Shown: in pieces, positions 52,322 through 61,149 of the stretch
Numbering within the stretch: position 1 is the first letter of the stretch
Layout: each line of letters opens with the position of its first letter
Origin: Gottfriedia sp002574545
Lineage (GTDB): Bacteria > Bacillota > Bacilli > Bacillales > Bacillaceae_G
NCBI GenBank assembly: GCA_052180195.1
Contig: CP197469.1
Direction: 5' to 3' (one strand)
Length of the DNA: 64,000 nt
Notes under the pieces: generated by a model
Databases searched by the model: none
Told to the model about the DNA's origin: nothing
Seen by the model: only the letters and a program-made list of their open reading frames with translations
Program-made: the position numbers and the translations under genes

Positions 52322-52657
52322 GTCCTCACCTCTCTAATACATGTTTTATTAGTATGCTTTGAAATAGACACTTTTAATGTACGACAATCATCATTATAAG
52401 TTATTTTTGCCTTTAAAGGAATTCAAAACTATAAACTCTTATTAAATAAACTATTATATTTATATTTTTCACTTTAAAGTATATATTGGCAGCTAGGAAT
52501 AGAACTAGACGTGGTAGCCAATTCTAGGAAGTAAGTATAAGTGCAACTACGCCTCTGACTTCACTAAAAAAGGCTCGTCAGTCACCGATTTTTCTTTTTG
52601 TGGATAAAGCTATAGATAACTTTACTATTTTCAATTCATTGTATTTGTGCTACTATT
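52322..52657. other. rodA-fabI divergent upstream region
   Basis: About 335 bases without a gene. The part 52490-52590 is less AT-rich than its surroundings and contains a short inverted motif CTCGTCAGTCACCGA I cannot assign. An extended -10 (TGCTACTAT, 52648-52656) precedes the FapR box and probably drives fabI. Confidence 0.45.
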
Positions 52658-52674
52658 TTAGTATCTAGTACTAA
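52658..52674. promoter_or_regulatory. FapR operator upstream of fabI
   Basis: TTAGTATCTAGTACTAA is a near-perfect palindrome of the FapR type. It lies just after the extended -10 and 28 bases before the fabI start, ideal for repression. Confidence 0.8.
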
Positions 52675-52702
52675 TAACTAATAATAAAGGAGATTGAATG
52701 AT

Positions 52703-53473
52703 ATGATATCATTACAAGGCAAAACTTTTGTTGTTATGGGTGTTGCAAACTTCCGTAGTATCGCTTGGGGAATTGCACAATCATTACATAGCGCGGGAGC
52801 AAATTTAATTTTTACATATGCAAATGAAAGATTAGAAAAAGGTGTTCGTGAACTAGCTGACTCTTTAGAAAATCCTAACAATCTTTTAGTTCAATGTGAT
52901 GTAACTAGTGATGAAGATTTAGCGAAATGCTTTGCTTCAATTAAAGAGCAAGTAGGCACAATTCATGGTGTAGCACACTGTATCGCTTTTGCTAATAAAG
53001 AGGATTTAAAAGGTGAGTTTGTAGACACAAGCCGTGATGGATATTTATTATCTCAAAACATTAGTGCATACTCTTTAGTTGGTGTAGCTCGTGAAGCAAA
53101 ACCATTAATGGTTGAAGGTGGAAGCATTGTTACGCTAACCTACTTAGGTGGAGAGCGAGTAATGCAAAACTATAACTTAATGGGTGTATCTAAAGCAGCT
53201 CTAGAAGCTTCTGTACGCTATTTAGCGAACGATTTAGGGAAATACAATATTCGCGTAAACTCAATCTCTGCAGGACCAATTCGTACGCTTTCTGCAAAGG
53301 GAGTAGGCGATTTTAATACCATCTTAAAAGAGATCGAAGAAAAAGCACCGTTACGTAGAAACGTAACACAAGAAGAAGTAGGAGATTCTGCTTTATTCTT
53401 ATTTAGTGACTTAGCAAGAGGTATTACTGGAGAAAACATTCACGTTGATTCAGGATACCATATAATGGGATAA
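52703..53473 (+). CDS. fabI: FabI, NADH-dependent enoyl-ACP reductase
   Basis: 256 residues from the ATG ten bases after AAAGGAG. A TTG nine bases earlier is less likely. The Rossmann start VVMGVANFRSIAWGIAQSLH and the Tyr157-x6-Lys164 pair (YNLMGVSK) identify the FabI-type SDR that reduces enoyl-ACP in the last step of each elongation cycle. IRTLSAKGV follows as usual. Transcription is probably repressed by FapR. Confidence 0.96.
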   Translation: MISLQGKTFVVMGVANFRSIAWGIAQSLHSAGANLIFTYANERLEKGVRELADSLENPNNLLVQCDVTSDEDLAKCFASIKEQVGTIHGVAHCIAFANKEDLKGEFVDTSRDGYLLSQNISAYSLVGVAREAKPLMVEGGSIVTLTYLGGERVMQNYNLMGVSKAALEASVRYLANDLGKYNIRVNSISAGPIRTLSAKGVGDFNTILKEIEEKAPLRRNVTQEEVGDSALFLFSDLARGITGENIHVDSGYHIMG

Positions 53474-53481
53474 GAAAGATA

Positions 53482-53511
53482 AATAGAAGTCAATATGACT
53501 TCTATTTTTTC
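53482..53511 (+). terminator. Terminator of fabI
   Basis: ATAGAAGTCA / TGACTTCTAT stem followed by TTTTT. Confidence 0.85.
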
Positions 53512-53562
53512 CTTCCTTATATGGGTAGACGTTCTGTTAGTGAAATTAACCTAATATTAGTT

Positions 53563-53607
53563 AAAAAAAGTGCCTTCTTATGTTGATCATAAATAGGCAC
53601 TTTTTTA
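53563..53607. terminator. Bidirectional terminator near the 53.6 kb coat-type gene
   Basis: AAAAAAGTGCC / GGCACTTTTTT with inner TTATG/CATAA pairing. The minus-strand use ends the LSm-like gene at 53640. Confidence 0.82.
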
Positions 53608-53639
53608 TTGTAAATGTGGCATTTTAATTTTATTAATTG

Positions 53640-54305
53640 TTACGGAATAAAAATTGACTTTAAGTGACGAAGACCTACTAATTTGCTTTCTCCTCTAGAT
53701 GTAGTCAACTCTATGAAATTTGAGTCAATGGAACTCAATTTACCTATATATTCGTAATTTTCTCCGCTGTTCATTACCACTAATTCGCCAATCAATTTAT
53801 TTAATTGAACGTCTAACGTGCGTGCTAAAGGGATATTAGAAGGATTAACAGGTAATAAATTATGGTTTAACATATAAGGGGTTTTATCAGTGAGATACGG
53901 GGTTAGCCACTTTAAATGCTGTAGGGATATATACATGATTTTATAAATCGGTGAATAGAATACAAAGTAATTATTCATAATGGTTGTAATAAAACCATGA
54001 AAAGAACGATTATTTGATAGATTAATTTCTACAAAAATCCCTTTGGCAGCAGTTAAGACTTTACGTAAGGATAACTCATCTTTTTCGTGTTCTAATTCTT
54101 GTAGGGAAGGAACAACACCAAAGGATTCTTCAAGTATACTTTCACTTAGATTATGAATATGAAGGAGTGGAATATAAAGGAAATTTTCACCATTGAAAAC
54201 AACTAATAAATCATTTCCAACCTCAATTAAGATTCCATCAACATTACTGTTACCAGATATTTCAATTGTAACTTGTTTGTTGAGAAAATTTTTGAAACTT
54301 GCCAT
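53640..54305 (-). CDS. LSm-like (DUF2642-type) putative coat protein
   Basis: 221 residues built from repeated small beta modules of the form 'V-x-I ... G-x-L-x-x-V-G-x-D-x-L-V-V ... Y-I-P-L-x-H-I', the LSm-like pattern of DUF2642 proteins (VTIEISGNSNVDGILIEVGN at 12-31, a second near 95 and a third near 170). AAAGGAG precedes the ATG. No signal peptide. Its neighbours are coat genes, so a role in spore coat assembly is likely but inferred. The paralogue at 54.7 kb has two such modules. Confidence 0.72.
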   Translation of the reverse strand: MASFKNFLNKQVTIEISGNSNVDGILIEVGNDLLVVFNGENFLYIPLLHIHNLSESILEESFGVVPSLQELEHEKDELSLRKVLTAAKGIFVEINLSNNRSFHGFITTIMNNYFVFYSPIYKIMYISLQHLKWLTPYLTDKTPYMLNHNLLPVNPSNIPLARTLDVQLNKLIGELVVMNSGENYEYIGKLSSIDSNFIELTTSRGESKLVGLRHLKSIFIP

Positions 54306-54677
54306 GATTTTCTCCTTTCTTAAAAAGATAAATCATTATTATTCAGACATGTTCATTTCTGAAAAAGGATTTTCAATTTTATTAATATAGGCATATCCAT
54401 TTAGAATGATAGTTTGTCTAAATAAAATCAGTCATTTCATTTAAAGATCGGTAACAAAAGAATGTGCCTGTCTCATATGAATGAAAAAAGATTATTAAGT
54501 TTGTAAATTTTATAGTTGGATCATAACGGCATACTTCCAATTATTTATTGATTACCACTCAAAATTAAGTATCGTTTCAAATTACTTTATAATGGTTTTA
54601 CATAATTAGAATGGCATCGAGGGTCAAAGTTTTAAAAAAAAGGGTCGTTTTAATTTATAAAACGACCTTTCTAAACA
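54306..54677. other. Intergenic region between two LSm-like genes, with a terminator
   Basis: No gene. At 54633-54671 AAAGGTCGTTTT / AAAACGACCCTTT with loop ATAAATT is a minus-strand terminator of the 54.7 kb gene, with a run of T on that strand. The remaining 330 bases are AT-rich upstream sequence. Confidence 0.65.
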
Positions 54678-55151
54678 TTATTTTCTTCTTCTTAATGTTT
54701 GGCTTGTCGTATTACTTCTTTCGTAAACTTCAAATTTTTCTCCGAAACTTACACTCTTGATATGATAAGTAGCAATATACACTAGTTCATCGTTAAAAGA
54801 AATTTCTACATAATCATGATTTGCATCAAGAAGAATACCTTCAACTTTGTCGTGGCCACCGCGATTAATTTTTACCCATTGTCTAACTTGAGAATTTAAT
54901 AAGTCTACAAAATTCTCGTTTGGTAATAATTCAATCGTATTGTACATTTCATCAAAAGATAATCTACCTTTTGCAAATGAAGTTACGCTTTTAATATGAG
55001 TATAAGGGAAGTAAATTACACCTTCAGCCTCTGTAAAAAGCGCGATATGTGTTCCATATGCACCAAGTAATAAACCTTCTTTAGATTCATGACCTCCTCG
55101 ACCAATTCTAACTCCTTTACCTACGAATACTGAGAATAACTCTTTATTCAC
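54678..55151 (-). CDS. LSm-like (DUF2642-type) putative coat protein with two repeats
   Basis: 157 residues from a GTG after AAGGAGCG. Two clear tandem modules: VRIGRGGHESKEGLLLGAYG (about 14-33) with YFPYTHIKSV, and VKINRGGHDKVEGILLDANH (about 91-110) with YIATYHIKSV. The RGGHxKxEGxLL repeat is striking and indicates internal duplication. A near-sigma-K promoter upstream and the neighbouring cotO suggest mother-cell expression and a coat role. The C-terminus TLRRRK is basic. Confidence 0.75.
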   Translation of the reverse strand: MNKELFSVFVGKGVRIGRGGHESKEGLLLGAYGTHIALFTEAEGVIYFPYTHIKSVTSFAKGRLSFDEMYNTIELLPNENFVDLLNSQVRQWVKINRGGHDKVEGILLDANHDYVEISFNDELVYIATYHIKSVSFGEKFEVYERSNTTSQTLRRRK

Positions 55152-55190
55152 TTTTTCATCGCTCCTTGTTTTTTCTGTGCGGTTACAATG

Positions 55191-55219
55191 TATTTATATG
55201 TGCCCTGTCAATTGTTTGT
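55191..55219 (-). promoter_or_regulatory. Possible sigma-K promoter of the 54.7 kb coat-type gene
   Basis: Minus strand CATATAAATA at the complement of 55191-55200 is one base off CATAnnnTA, with an AC 17 bases upstream (complement of 55218-55219). Confidence 0.45.
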
Positions 55220-55393
55220 ACTAGGATATTTGTCCAATTTATATGAATATGTTCAAAATTAGTCAAGTGTTGATAGGCAATTATATATTATTTCGTTAAA
55301 TTCGATCGGTTACTTGAATGCGAAAAAAGTAACATGATAAATATTCTCCGTTCATATAATTTATGAGAGCACACTTATGAGGGAGGAACAACG

Positions 55394-55888
55394 ATGGCAA
55401 GAAAAGAGTCTAAAGAGGGTGTAAAGCCATTATTATATATTGCGCAGCCAGATTTTCAAGAAGCCAAGTTGAACATACAACACTCTTATGTGGTTAAAGT
55501 AACTAATCAGGATCAAAAACAAAAGGATAAAGAATATGTAACTTCTAAATACGTGGAAGCGGAAGAACTAGAGGAATTAGAAGATGTTGTGAATTTAGAT
55601 GAACAAGAAGAACAACAAGAAGAACAAGAAGAACAAGCTGAAGCAGATAATAATTGGATGAAAAAACCATTTAAAGCTATGACGAATGAGGAAAAAGTTT
55701 TATTTATGATAAATAAGCCTCATTATATTCCAAAGGTTGAATGCCGAATTCGAACAGATAAGGATTTATATATCGGTTATATAATGGGTTACAACGAAGG
55801 GAAGGTTTCAATTAAAGTTTCTTCAAAAATTAATGACGTAGAATTGGATATTCAAAGTATCGTAAGTATTCAAATGGTAGGAATTTAA
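55394..55888 (+). CDS. cotO: CotO spore coat morphogenetic protein
   Basis: 164 residues after GGGAGGA. The N-terminus VKPLLYIAQPDFQ (about 10-22) matches the CotO pattern. An acidic low-complexity middle (runs of Glu and Gln, about 58-82) and a compact C-terminal beta domain (YIPKVECRIRTDKDLYIGYI) follow. CotO is needed for outer coat assembly or encasement in B. subtilis and exosporium attachment in the B. cereus group. It is divergent from the LSm-like gene and convergent with cotZ. Confidence 0.85.
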   Translation: MARKESKEGVKPLLYIAQPDFQEAKLNIQHSYVVKVTNQDQKQKDKEYVTSKYVEAEELEELEDVVNLDEQEEQQEEQEEQAEADNNWMKKPFKAMTNEEKVLFMINKPHYIPKVECRIRTDKDLYIGYIMGYNEGKVSIKVSSKINDVELDIQSIVSIQMVGI

Positions 55889-55893
55889 GGCGT

Positions 55894-55936
55894 TAAAAAG
55901 GTGGTAGATACATGATCTACCACCCATAGTTTTTTA
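55894..55936. terminator. Bidirectional terminator between cotO and cotZ
   Basis: GGTGGTAGAT / ATCTACCACC stem, loop ACATG, A and T runs on both sides. Confidence 0.88.
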
Positions 55937-55949
55937 GTTTACATTAAAC

Positions 55950-56480
55950 TTACAGATTTGAAACGTGTACGTCACGTAAGCATTGGATTGCACAGAAGCA
56001 ATCTAAATCAACAGTTACACAAGTGTTTGATGCTACAAACATTTCAGCGTCTACTAATTCGCAGAAAGTATTTTGGTTGTTGTTTTTGTTGTTTCCTTGT
56101 GCTGGATTAACAGGGACTAATGCTCTTAACACTGCACAGCAATCGTCATCTACACTTTCGACACGGAAAACAACAGTATCTTGGCAATTATTGACTTGTG
56201 CATTTTTGTTATTGTTATCTCCGCCGCCATCACGTTGTTGAGCCATGATTGGCATCATATTGTTATTAAATGCTGGTACTCTAAATAATTCACCGTTTGC
56301 TAAATACAATAGGAAAGGGCGAGTATTTGCAAGTGGTACATTAGGGTTAGCACCTAAAAATGGAACGTCACAACCTGTTGGGCAAGTGTTTGTTGCGCAA
56401 TCTTGTAGATCATTTATGAATTTTACAACGTCACATACGCAATGGTTTCTTTTTTTGTCGTGGTTGTCTTTGCAACTCAT
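55950..56480 (-). CDS. cotZ: CotZ/ExsY-family cysteine-rich spore coat protein
   Basis: 176 residues with 14 or more Cys. The ATG at 56480 (MSCKDNHDKKRNHCVCDVVK) aligns with the ExsY start. An ATG one codon upstream is also possible after AAGGAG. FINDLQDC, VPFLGANPNVPLANTRPFLL and the C-terminal FCAIQCLRDV are family hallmarks. These proteins polymerise through disulphides into the outermost coat or exosporium lattice. Two Asn/Gly-rich insertions (about residues 83-98 and 129-139) look longer than in the homologues I recall. Confidence 0.92.
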   Translation of the reverse strand: MSCKDNHDKKRNHCVCDVVKFINDLQDCATNTCPTGCDVPFLGANPNVPLANTRPFLLYLANGELFRVPAFNNNMMPIMAQQRDGGGDNNNKNAQVNNCQDTVVFRVESVDDDCCAVLRALVPVNPAQGNNKNNNQNTFCELVDAEMFVASNTCVTVDLDCFCAIQCLRDVHVSNL

Positions 56481-56748
56481 CATTTTCACTCCTTATCACT
56501 TTAGATGGATATTACATTACTATGATATTAAGCAGGCGAAAAACGGTTACTGAAGATTGTTGCTTTTTTAGATAAATGGGCTTAGGAGCATGTAGTGCAG
56601 TTTCTGGATCTGTAATAGGGAAAAAAAGAGAGTAAAAAGAAAAGGGAGGAGAAGGGTTGGAAGGGATTAGAGGAGCATAAATGTAGGGTAAGGAGGTTTT
56701 ATTCTTTTTTACCCCTTGCATCTATATCCCTTGTCCTTCGTACTTAAA

Positions 56749-57099
56749 ATGGATATAAGTTGGTTGTTGCTATTCATCTTAATTTTGGCAAGCTTTCGGT
56801 TAACTCGTTTAGTTGTTCACGATAAAATAACAGCTTTTCTAAGAAGACCTTTTATTGATGAAATAACTCTGGAAGAAAATGGGATGCCAGTAACTTATAC
56901 AAAGATTAAAGGAAGGGGGATTCAATATTTTTTTGGTGAGTTATTAAGTTGTACTTGGTGTAGTGGAATTTGGTGTACAGCGATTTTACTATTATTATAT
57001 GTGTTCCTTCCACATGTGGGAGAGTTCATCATCATTTTGTTAGCTATTGCAGGGGCAGCTGGCGTAATAGAAACGATTGTTAATAGAATGAATTCGTAA
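56749..57099 (+). CDS. yjcA: YjcA, DUF1360 membrane protein
   Basis: 116 residues with two to three membrane helices and the DUF1360 signature ASFRLTRLVVHDKITAFLRR (about 12-31) plus CTWCSGIWC. A sporulation role is reported for YjcA in B. subtilis. I start at this ATG because it aligns with the family, although no good ribosome binding site precedes it. A TTG at 56716 lies 18 bases after AAGGAGG and is possible. Confidence 0.82.
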   Translation: MDISWLLLFILILASFRLTRLVVHDKITAFLRRPFIDEITLEENGMPVTYTKIKGRGIQYFFGELLSCTWCSGIWCTAILLLLYVFLPHVGEFIIILLAIAGAAGVIETIVNRMNS

Positions 57100-57167
57100 T
57101 TTTAGGTAGAACGATTGAATATTCCTTTCATATACTATAATGAATAGACTTAATTAGGAGGGAAGAT

Positions 57168-57368
57168 ATGTATAATCAAGGTCAAGGTCAAATGACTCCT
57201 TTTCAATGGCAACAACTCCAACATCAACAACAGCAATACCAGCTGCAACAACAACAAATGCAGCAACAAATGAATCAAGCGAACTATAACCCATATTATC
57301 AAGGCGCTCCGGACGGCTATGTGAAAAAATCAGGTTGTGGCTGCAGCGGAAGAACAACTAGACGTTAA
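57168..57368 (+). CDS. Gln-rich small protein, probably spore-associated
   Basis: 66 residues after AGGAGGGA. Residues 12-37 are a Gln-rich stretch (16 Gln of 26), followed by NYNPYYQGAPDGYVKKSGCG and a CGCSGRTTRR end. I do not know the family. Composition and position among coat genes suggest a coat component, possibly a cross-linking substrate because of the Gln. The terminator hairpin after it seems interrupted by the structured element at 57.4 kb. Confidence 0.7.
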   Translation: MYNQGQGQMTPFQWQQLQHQQQQYQLQQQQMQQQMNQANYNPYYQGAPDGYVKKSGCGCSGRTTRR

Positions 57369-57380
57369 TCCATAAAAAAA

Positions 57381-57585
57381 GGTGAGCAAAACTGCTCACC
57401 CCAGACTGCCCGAAAACGCTCGCTTTCTTCGTTGCTTCGCCTGCCTGCGGTGCTCATTACCGTCTTGGGTAACTTAAGCTCCTCACCAGGCTTCGCGCCT
57501 CGAAAGACAAGCGCTTGCAATCAGTCTGAAAATCAAGTTTTTTGTACATTGTCTACACACTGAGGTGAGTAAAAAATGCTCACCT
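57381..57585. repeat. GC-rich structured intergenic element with flanking terminator-like hairpins
   Basis: Between a hairpin GGTGAGCA/TGCTCACC (57381-57400) and a second one with the same arms (AGGTGAG...CTCACCT, 57563-57585, followed by T) lies a GC-rich block. Its ends pair, CAGACTG at 57402-57408 with CAGTCTG at 57522-57528. Nested inside are CGCT..CTTTC/GAAAG..AGCG, GCCT..GGTG/CACCAGGC, TTACC/GGTAA and the palindrome CAAGCGCTTG. There is no ORF. The base composition differs sharply from the AT-rich surroundings, as expected for a mobile or repeated noncoding element. Confidence 0.65.
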
Positions 57586-57615
57586 TTATTTTTTGAACAA
57601 TAGTTAAATTCAATC

Positions 57616-59910
57616 TCATTTCTTATTAATAAAACGTCGAATTAATCTAGATGAATTAGCTTTTTTTCCTCTTCTTTTTTGAAGAATCGATAAGTATAAT
57701 AGCTTTCTAGCTCGTGTACAAGCAACATATAGAAGACGACGTTCTTCTTCTAGTTGATCTAAGTTACCATTTTTTAAAGACTCTAAAGCATAATCATGAG
57801 GGAATCCCCCGTCTACTACACCGAGAATATAGACATAATCGTATTCTAATCCCTTTGATCGGTGAGCGGTTAAAAGCGAAATATTCCCTTGTGATGATTG
57901 ATTTTTTTTCTGCTTATATTCTTTAAATTTAGCAGAGATATGAAATGCGTGTTCCACAAACTCTCTAATTGATTTGAAATTTTTACTTACGACCTTTAAA
58001 TCTCTCAAATCATCAGAAGGTCGTTCGATTTTATTCGATTCATTTCCACGCTTTTTAATATAGTCAGTAAATGCTGAACTTTCTTCAATTCGCTCAATTG
58101 CTTCTAAAGGAGATGCATGTTTTAAATAGCGTAAAGTTTTAATCAGGTTTTCAATTTTTTTAATTTGAAATGGCGCCGCACTTTTAATCGTCGTAAAGGC
58201 TTCTAAGAAAGATAGATTTTGTAATACACTGTTCATCTTTGCATCTTGAAATGCTTGTTGTTTTAGGAAAAAGACAGGTAATATTTCTTTTAATGCTCCT
58301 TGGTGATCCTCATCCCCTATTAATAGTAAGAAAGAAATCATTTTTCGAATAATCGGTCGATCATAAAATGAGTCACCATCTTGGTCGATTGTAAATGGTA
58401 AGCTTGTTCCAATTAATCGCTCAAAAACGGCCCTTGAAGCAGTATTTGTGCGATATAAAATTGCAAATTGTCCTGGATTTGCACCATTATTAATTTTTTC
58501 TTTAATATCATTAATAATCATCGTTGCCTCTTCTTCTTCATCGTATGGAAAGAAGAATGAAGGTACTTGATCGTAATCATATTGGGCATGCATTGATTTT
58601 ACAAAACGGTTTTTATTAGGCTTAATGACTTCGTTTGCCAATGATACGATCCCGTGGGTGGAGCGATAATTTTCACTTAAATGATAAATTTTAGATCCTT
58701 GGAAATGCTCTTTAAAATCTAAGATAAACCTCGGGTCACTTCCTCTAAAAGCATAAATTGATTGATCGTCATCACCAACAGCCGTAATATTTTCGGTATG
58801 TTGAAAAAGGATTTTTAGAATATTAAACTGGATTTTATTAATATCTTGAAACTCATCCACTAATAAACATTTAAATCGATTTTGATAATGTAAAAGTAAT
58901 TCATTATTTTCATTTAACATTTCAAAGCAACCGAGTAACATATCGTCAAAATCAAATTGCCCATTTTGTTTTTTTAAAGATTCATAGCCTTCATAAAGAG
59001 AAGCGACTTGTTCTTCCCAAGCATCTTTTGATCTAATTTCATGTGGATAAATACAAGAGTTCTTCCATAAGCCGATTTGTTGAATAGCCTGGTCGTAAGC
59101 AAATGACTTTTCATCAATTTCAAGTCGTCGACCAATTTGCTTTAACATGATCTCCTTTTGAAAATCTGATTTAATTAAACGACTCGAATCCCATTTTGCA
59201 CGATTGAATCGTAAAAGCATTTTATAGAAAATACTATGAAACGTACCAATTTCCATCTGTTGAATAGGGTAACCTAGACCTTTCAGCCTTTCTTTCATTT
59301 CTGCAGAAGCTTTTGATGTGAATGTTACGAGCATCATTTCATGAGGGAGGATACCGTTATTCATTAAATGCATTGCTCTAGTTGTTATGACTCGAGTTTT
59401 ACCACTTCCAGCACCAGCAAGTACAAGTAATGGTGAACCGATATGTGTAACAGCCATCCATTGCTGTGAATCTAATGAAATTTGATTGATTACAAATTCA
59501 TCCGTCTTTTGTTCATTTTTTTTATATGGTGGGATATTGTAAAAAGGTAATCTGTTAATAAATTGATTTTCATCTGTTTTTTCGATTGTAGCTGTATTTG
59601 AGATTGAACGTTTAGTAGGTAGTTTAATAATACGATCATTCGTATTTTCGGTAGTAGAATGATTATGTTCAAATCTAGCAACTATTTCTTGCTCCAACTC
59701 TACGTTATGATTTTTACATGCTAGATTTTGCTCTTTGTTTATATGATAAAAATGAGGAATATCATAAATAGTTAAAGTGAAACTTAATTTTTGGTGGCAA
59801 TTAACACATTTAACTTCCCCACGAATACTGGCTTGATATATTTCCTCATATCTTGAACGAGGGAATTCAGGTAAATAGATTGATTGATTTTGATAGTTTG
59901 CAATTTTCAT
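57616..59910 (-). CDS. yjcD: YjcD, UvrD/Rep-type helicase
   Basis: A 764-residue superfamily 1 helicase (B. subtilis YjcD is about 759). Residues 30-70 have a CVNCHQKL ... HFYH ... C zinc-finger-like module resembling the CoiA N-terminus. The helicase core follows: Walker A LAGAGSGKT (about 164-172), LLVDEFQDIN, SENYRST, LLTAHRSKGLEYDY and RRLLYVACTRARKLLYL. It is a 3'-5' DNA helicase of uncertain role and differs from PcrA. AAGGGGG precedes the ATG. Confidence 0.92.
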   Translation of the reverse strand: MKIANYQNQSIYLPEFPRSRYEEIYQASIRGEVKCVNCHQKLSFTLTIYDIPHFYHINKEQNLACKNHNVELEQEIVARFEHNHSTTENTNDRIIKLPTKRSISNTATIEKTDENQFINRLPFYNIPPYKKNEQKTDEFVINQISLDSQQWMAVTHIGSPLLVLAGAGSGKTRVITTRAMHLMNNGILPHEMMLVTFTSKASAEMKERLKGLGYPIQQMEIGTFHSIFYKMLLRFNRAKWDSSRLIKSDFQKEIMLKQIGRRLEIDEKSFAYDQAIQQIGLWKNSCIYPHEIRSKDAWEEQVASLYEGYESLKKQNGQFDFDDMLLGCFEMLNENNELLLHYQNRFKCLLVDEFQDINKIQFNILKILFQHTENITAVGDDDQSIYAFRGSDPRFILDFKEHFQGSKIYHLSENYRSTHGIVSLANEVIKPNKNRFVKSMHAQYDYDQVPSFFFPYDEEEEATMIINDIKEKINNGANPGQFAILYRTNTASRAVFERLIGTSLPFTIDQDGDSFYDRPIIRKMISFLLLIGDEDHQGALKEILPVFFLKQQAFQDAKMNSVLQNLSFLEAFTTIKSAAPFQIKKIENLIKTLRYLKHASPLEAIERIEESSAFTDYIKKRGNESNKIERPSDDLRDLKVVSKNFKSIREFVEHAFHISAKFKEYKQKKNQSSQGNISLLTAHRSKGLEYDYVYILGVVDGGFPHDYALESLKNGNLDQLEEERRLLYVACTRARKLLYLSILQKRRGKKANSSRLIRRFINKK

Positions 59911-60052
59911 TATTTTCCCCCTTAAAATTAAAGCAGACTCATCTATGTTACCAAAAAGATTTGTGTACGAAAAGTGAATTTTAATGGGAATAAATTATCT
60001 TTTCATATGGATTGAACGAAATACATTAAACACATAGTTTCCAAATCCCCAT

Positions 60053-60084
60053 GAAAAAACTATGATTCAATTGAATCATAGTTT
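60053..60084 (-). terminator. Terminator of yjcG-yjcF
   Basis: AACTATGATTC / GAATCATAGTT stem with T run on the minus strand, just beyond the yjcF stop. Confidence 0.82.
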
Positions 60085-60092
60085 TAGTTTGT

Positions 60093-60524
60093 TTAATTTA
60101 ATTTTAGTTTCATTTCTGCATGTGGAATGCCAGCTTCAAAAAATAGTTCGGAAGAGATTTTATAACCTAATTTTTCATAAAAAGGAATTGCAGATTCTTG
60201 TGCGTGTAGGACTAATTGATCTAATCCTTTTTCCTTTGCAGTTTTATGAATTAAGTACATAATTTCATTCCCAATTTTTTTTCCTCGATAGTTACTTAAA
60301 ACGCAGATTCGCTGAACTTTACCAGTCGATTCAATTATTCTAAGTCGACCTGCAGCAATCGGTTGTTCTCCATCGTATGAAACAAAATGTATACATTTTT
60401 CGTCTAGGCCATCAAACTCTAATTCTCTTGAAATTTGTTGTTCCTCTACAAAAACTTCTACTCGTACTTTAAGAGCGTCTTGTATACTTTCATCTGTTTG
60501 AGCTACTATAGTGCGAAAGCTCAT
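60093..60524 (-). CDS. yjcF: YjcF, GNAT N-acetyltransferase
   Basis: A 143-residue GNAT-fold protein. The acetyl-CoA loop is RICVLSNYRGKKIGNEIMY (about 71-89), followed by AIPFYEKLGY (about 111), typical of the family. Substrate unknown. The ATG overlaps the yjcG stop by four bases (ATGA), so translation is coupled. Confidence 0.9.
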   Translation of the reverse strand: MSFRTIVAQTDESIQDALKVRVEVFVEEQQISRELEFDGLDEKCIHFVSYDGEQPIAAGRLRIIESTGKVQRICVLSNYRGKKIGNEIMYLIHKTAKEKGLDQLVLHAQESAIPFYEKLGYKISSELFFEAGIPHAEMKLKLN

Positions 60525-61036
60525 TTTTTTGCTCCTAATTTAAATGTTTCATATACTTCCCAAGCACCGTTTTCTAATTGGTAAACTAGTTTAAAGTTAT
60601 CTACTACTTCATTGTAATTAAATTGAATCATGCGTAACTGACCTAGAATATCAGCAAATTCAGCATCTTGTAGTTGCTGACCAATTGTAATATGCGGTAC
60701 GAATGCATAGTCTTTTATTTCTGGGAACGCGCCAGAGTGCATTTTTTCATGAAGCTCTTTTAATGCCTCAACAGGTGTAACTTTTAAATAAATGACATTA
60801 TTTACTGGTGCAAAAGAACTTACTTTATTAATTTCCAATTCGAATGGTTCAATTTGACTCGCAATTTCATTTAATTGTGAAATAATCGTTGGAAGTTGGT
60901 CTTCACTTATTTCGAATCCACTTCTTACTGTTACATGAGGAGAGATTAACGTATAAGCTGGATCAAAACGTTTTCTATACTCATTAGCCTTATCTTGAAC
61001 GAAATTAGATGGGAAAATAACAACGCCACATTTCAT
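60521..61036 (-). CDS. yjcG: YjcG, 2H phosphoesterase-like protein
   Basis: 171 residues with the two His-x-Thr motifs of the 2H superfamily, SPHVTVRSG (about 33-41) and VPHITIGQ (about 112-119). Such enzymes cleave 2',3'-cyclic or linear RNA ends. B. subtilis YjcG has been crystallised but its substrate is unknown. AGGAGG precedes the ATG. Co-transcribed with yjcF. Confidence 0.92.
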   Translation of the reverse strand: MKCGVVIFPSNFVQDKANEYRKRFDPAYTLISPHVTVRSGFEISEDQLPTIISQLNEIASQIEPFELEINKVSSFAPVNNVIYLKVTPVEALKELHEKMHSGAFPEIKDYAFVPHITIGQQLQDAEFADILGQLRMIQFNYNEVVDNFKLVYQLENGAWEVYETFKLGAKK

Positions 61037-61149
61037 AAAAATTACCTCCTGTTTTCGATACTATATATTTTAATTTGAAAAAATTAACGAAGGAAAAATA
61101 CCTAATATTAATTATACCAAATTTTTTGAAAATCGCTAAGTTTCATGAA

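Noticed and set aside
56512..56721. Minus-strand 69-codon ORF upstream of cotZ.
   Set aside because: No ribosome binding site, Pro/Ser-rich composition mirrors a purine-rich plus strand, and it overlaps likely promoter DNA.
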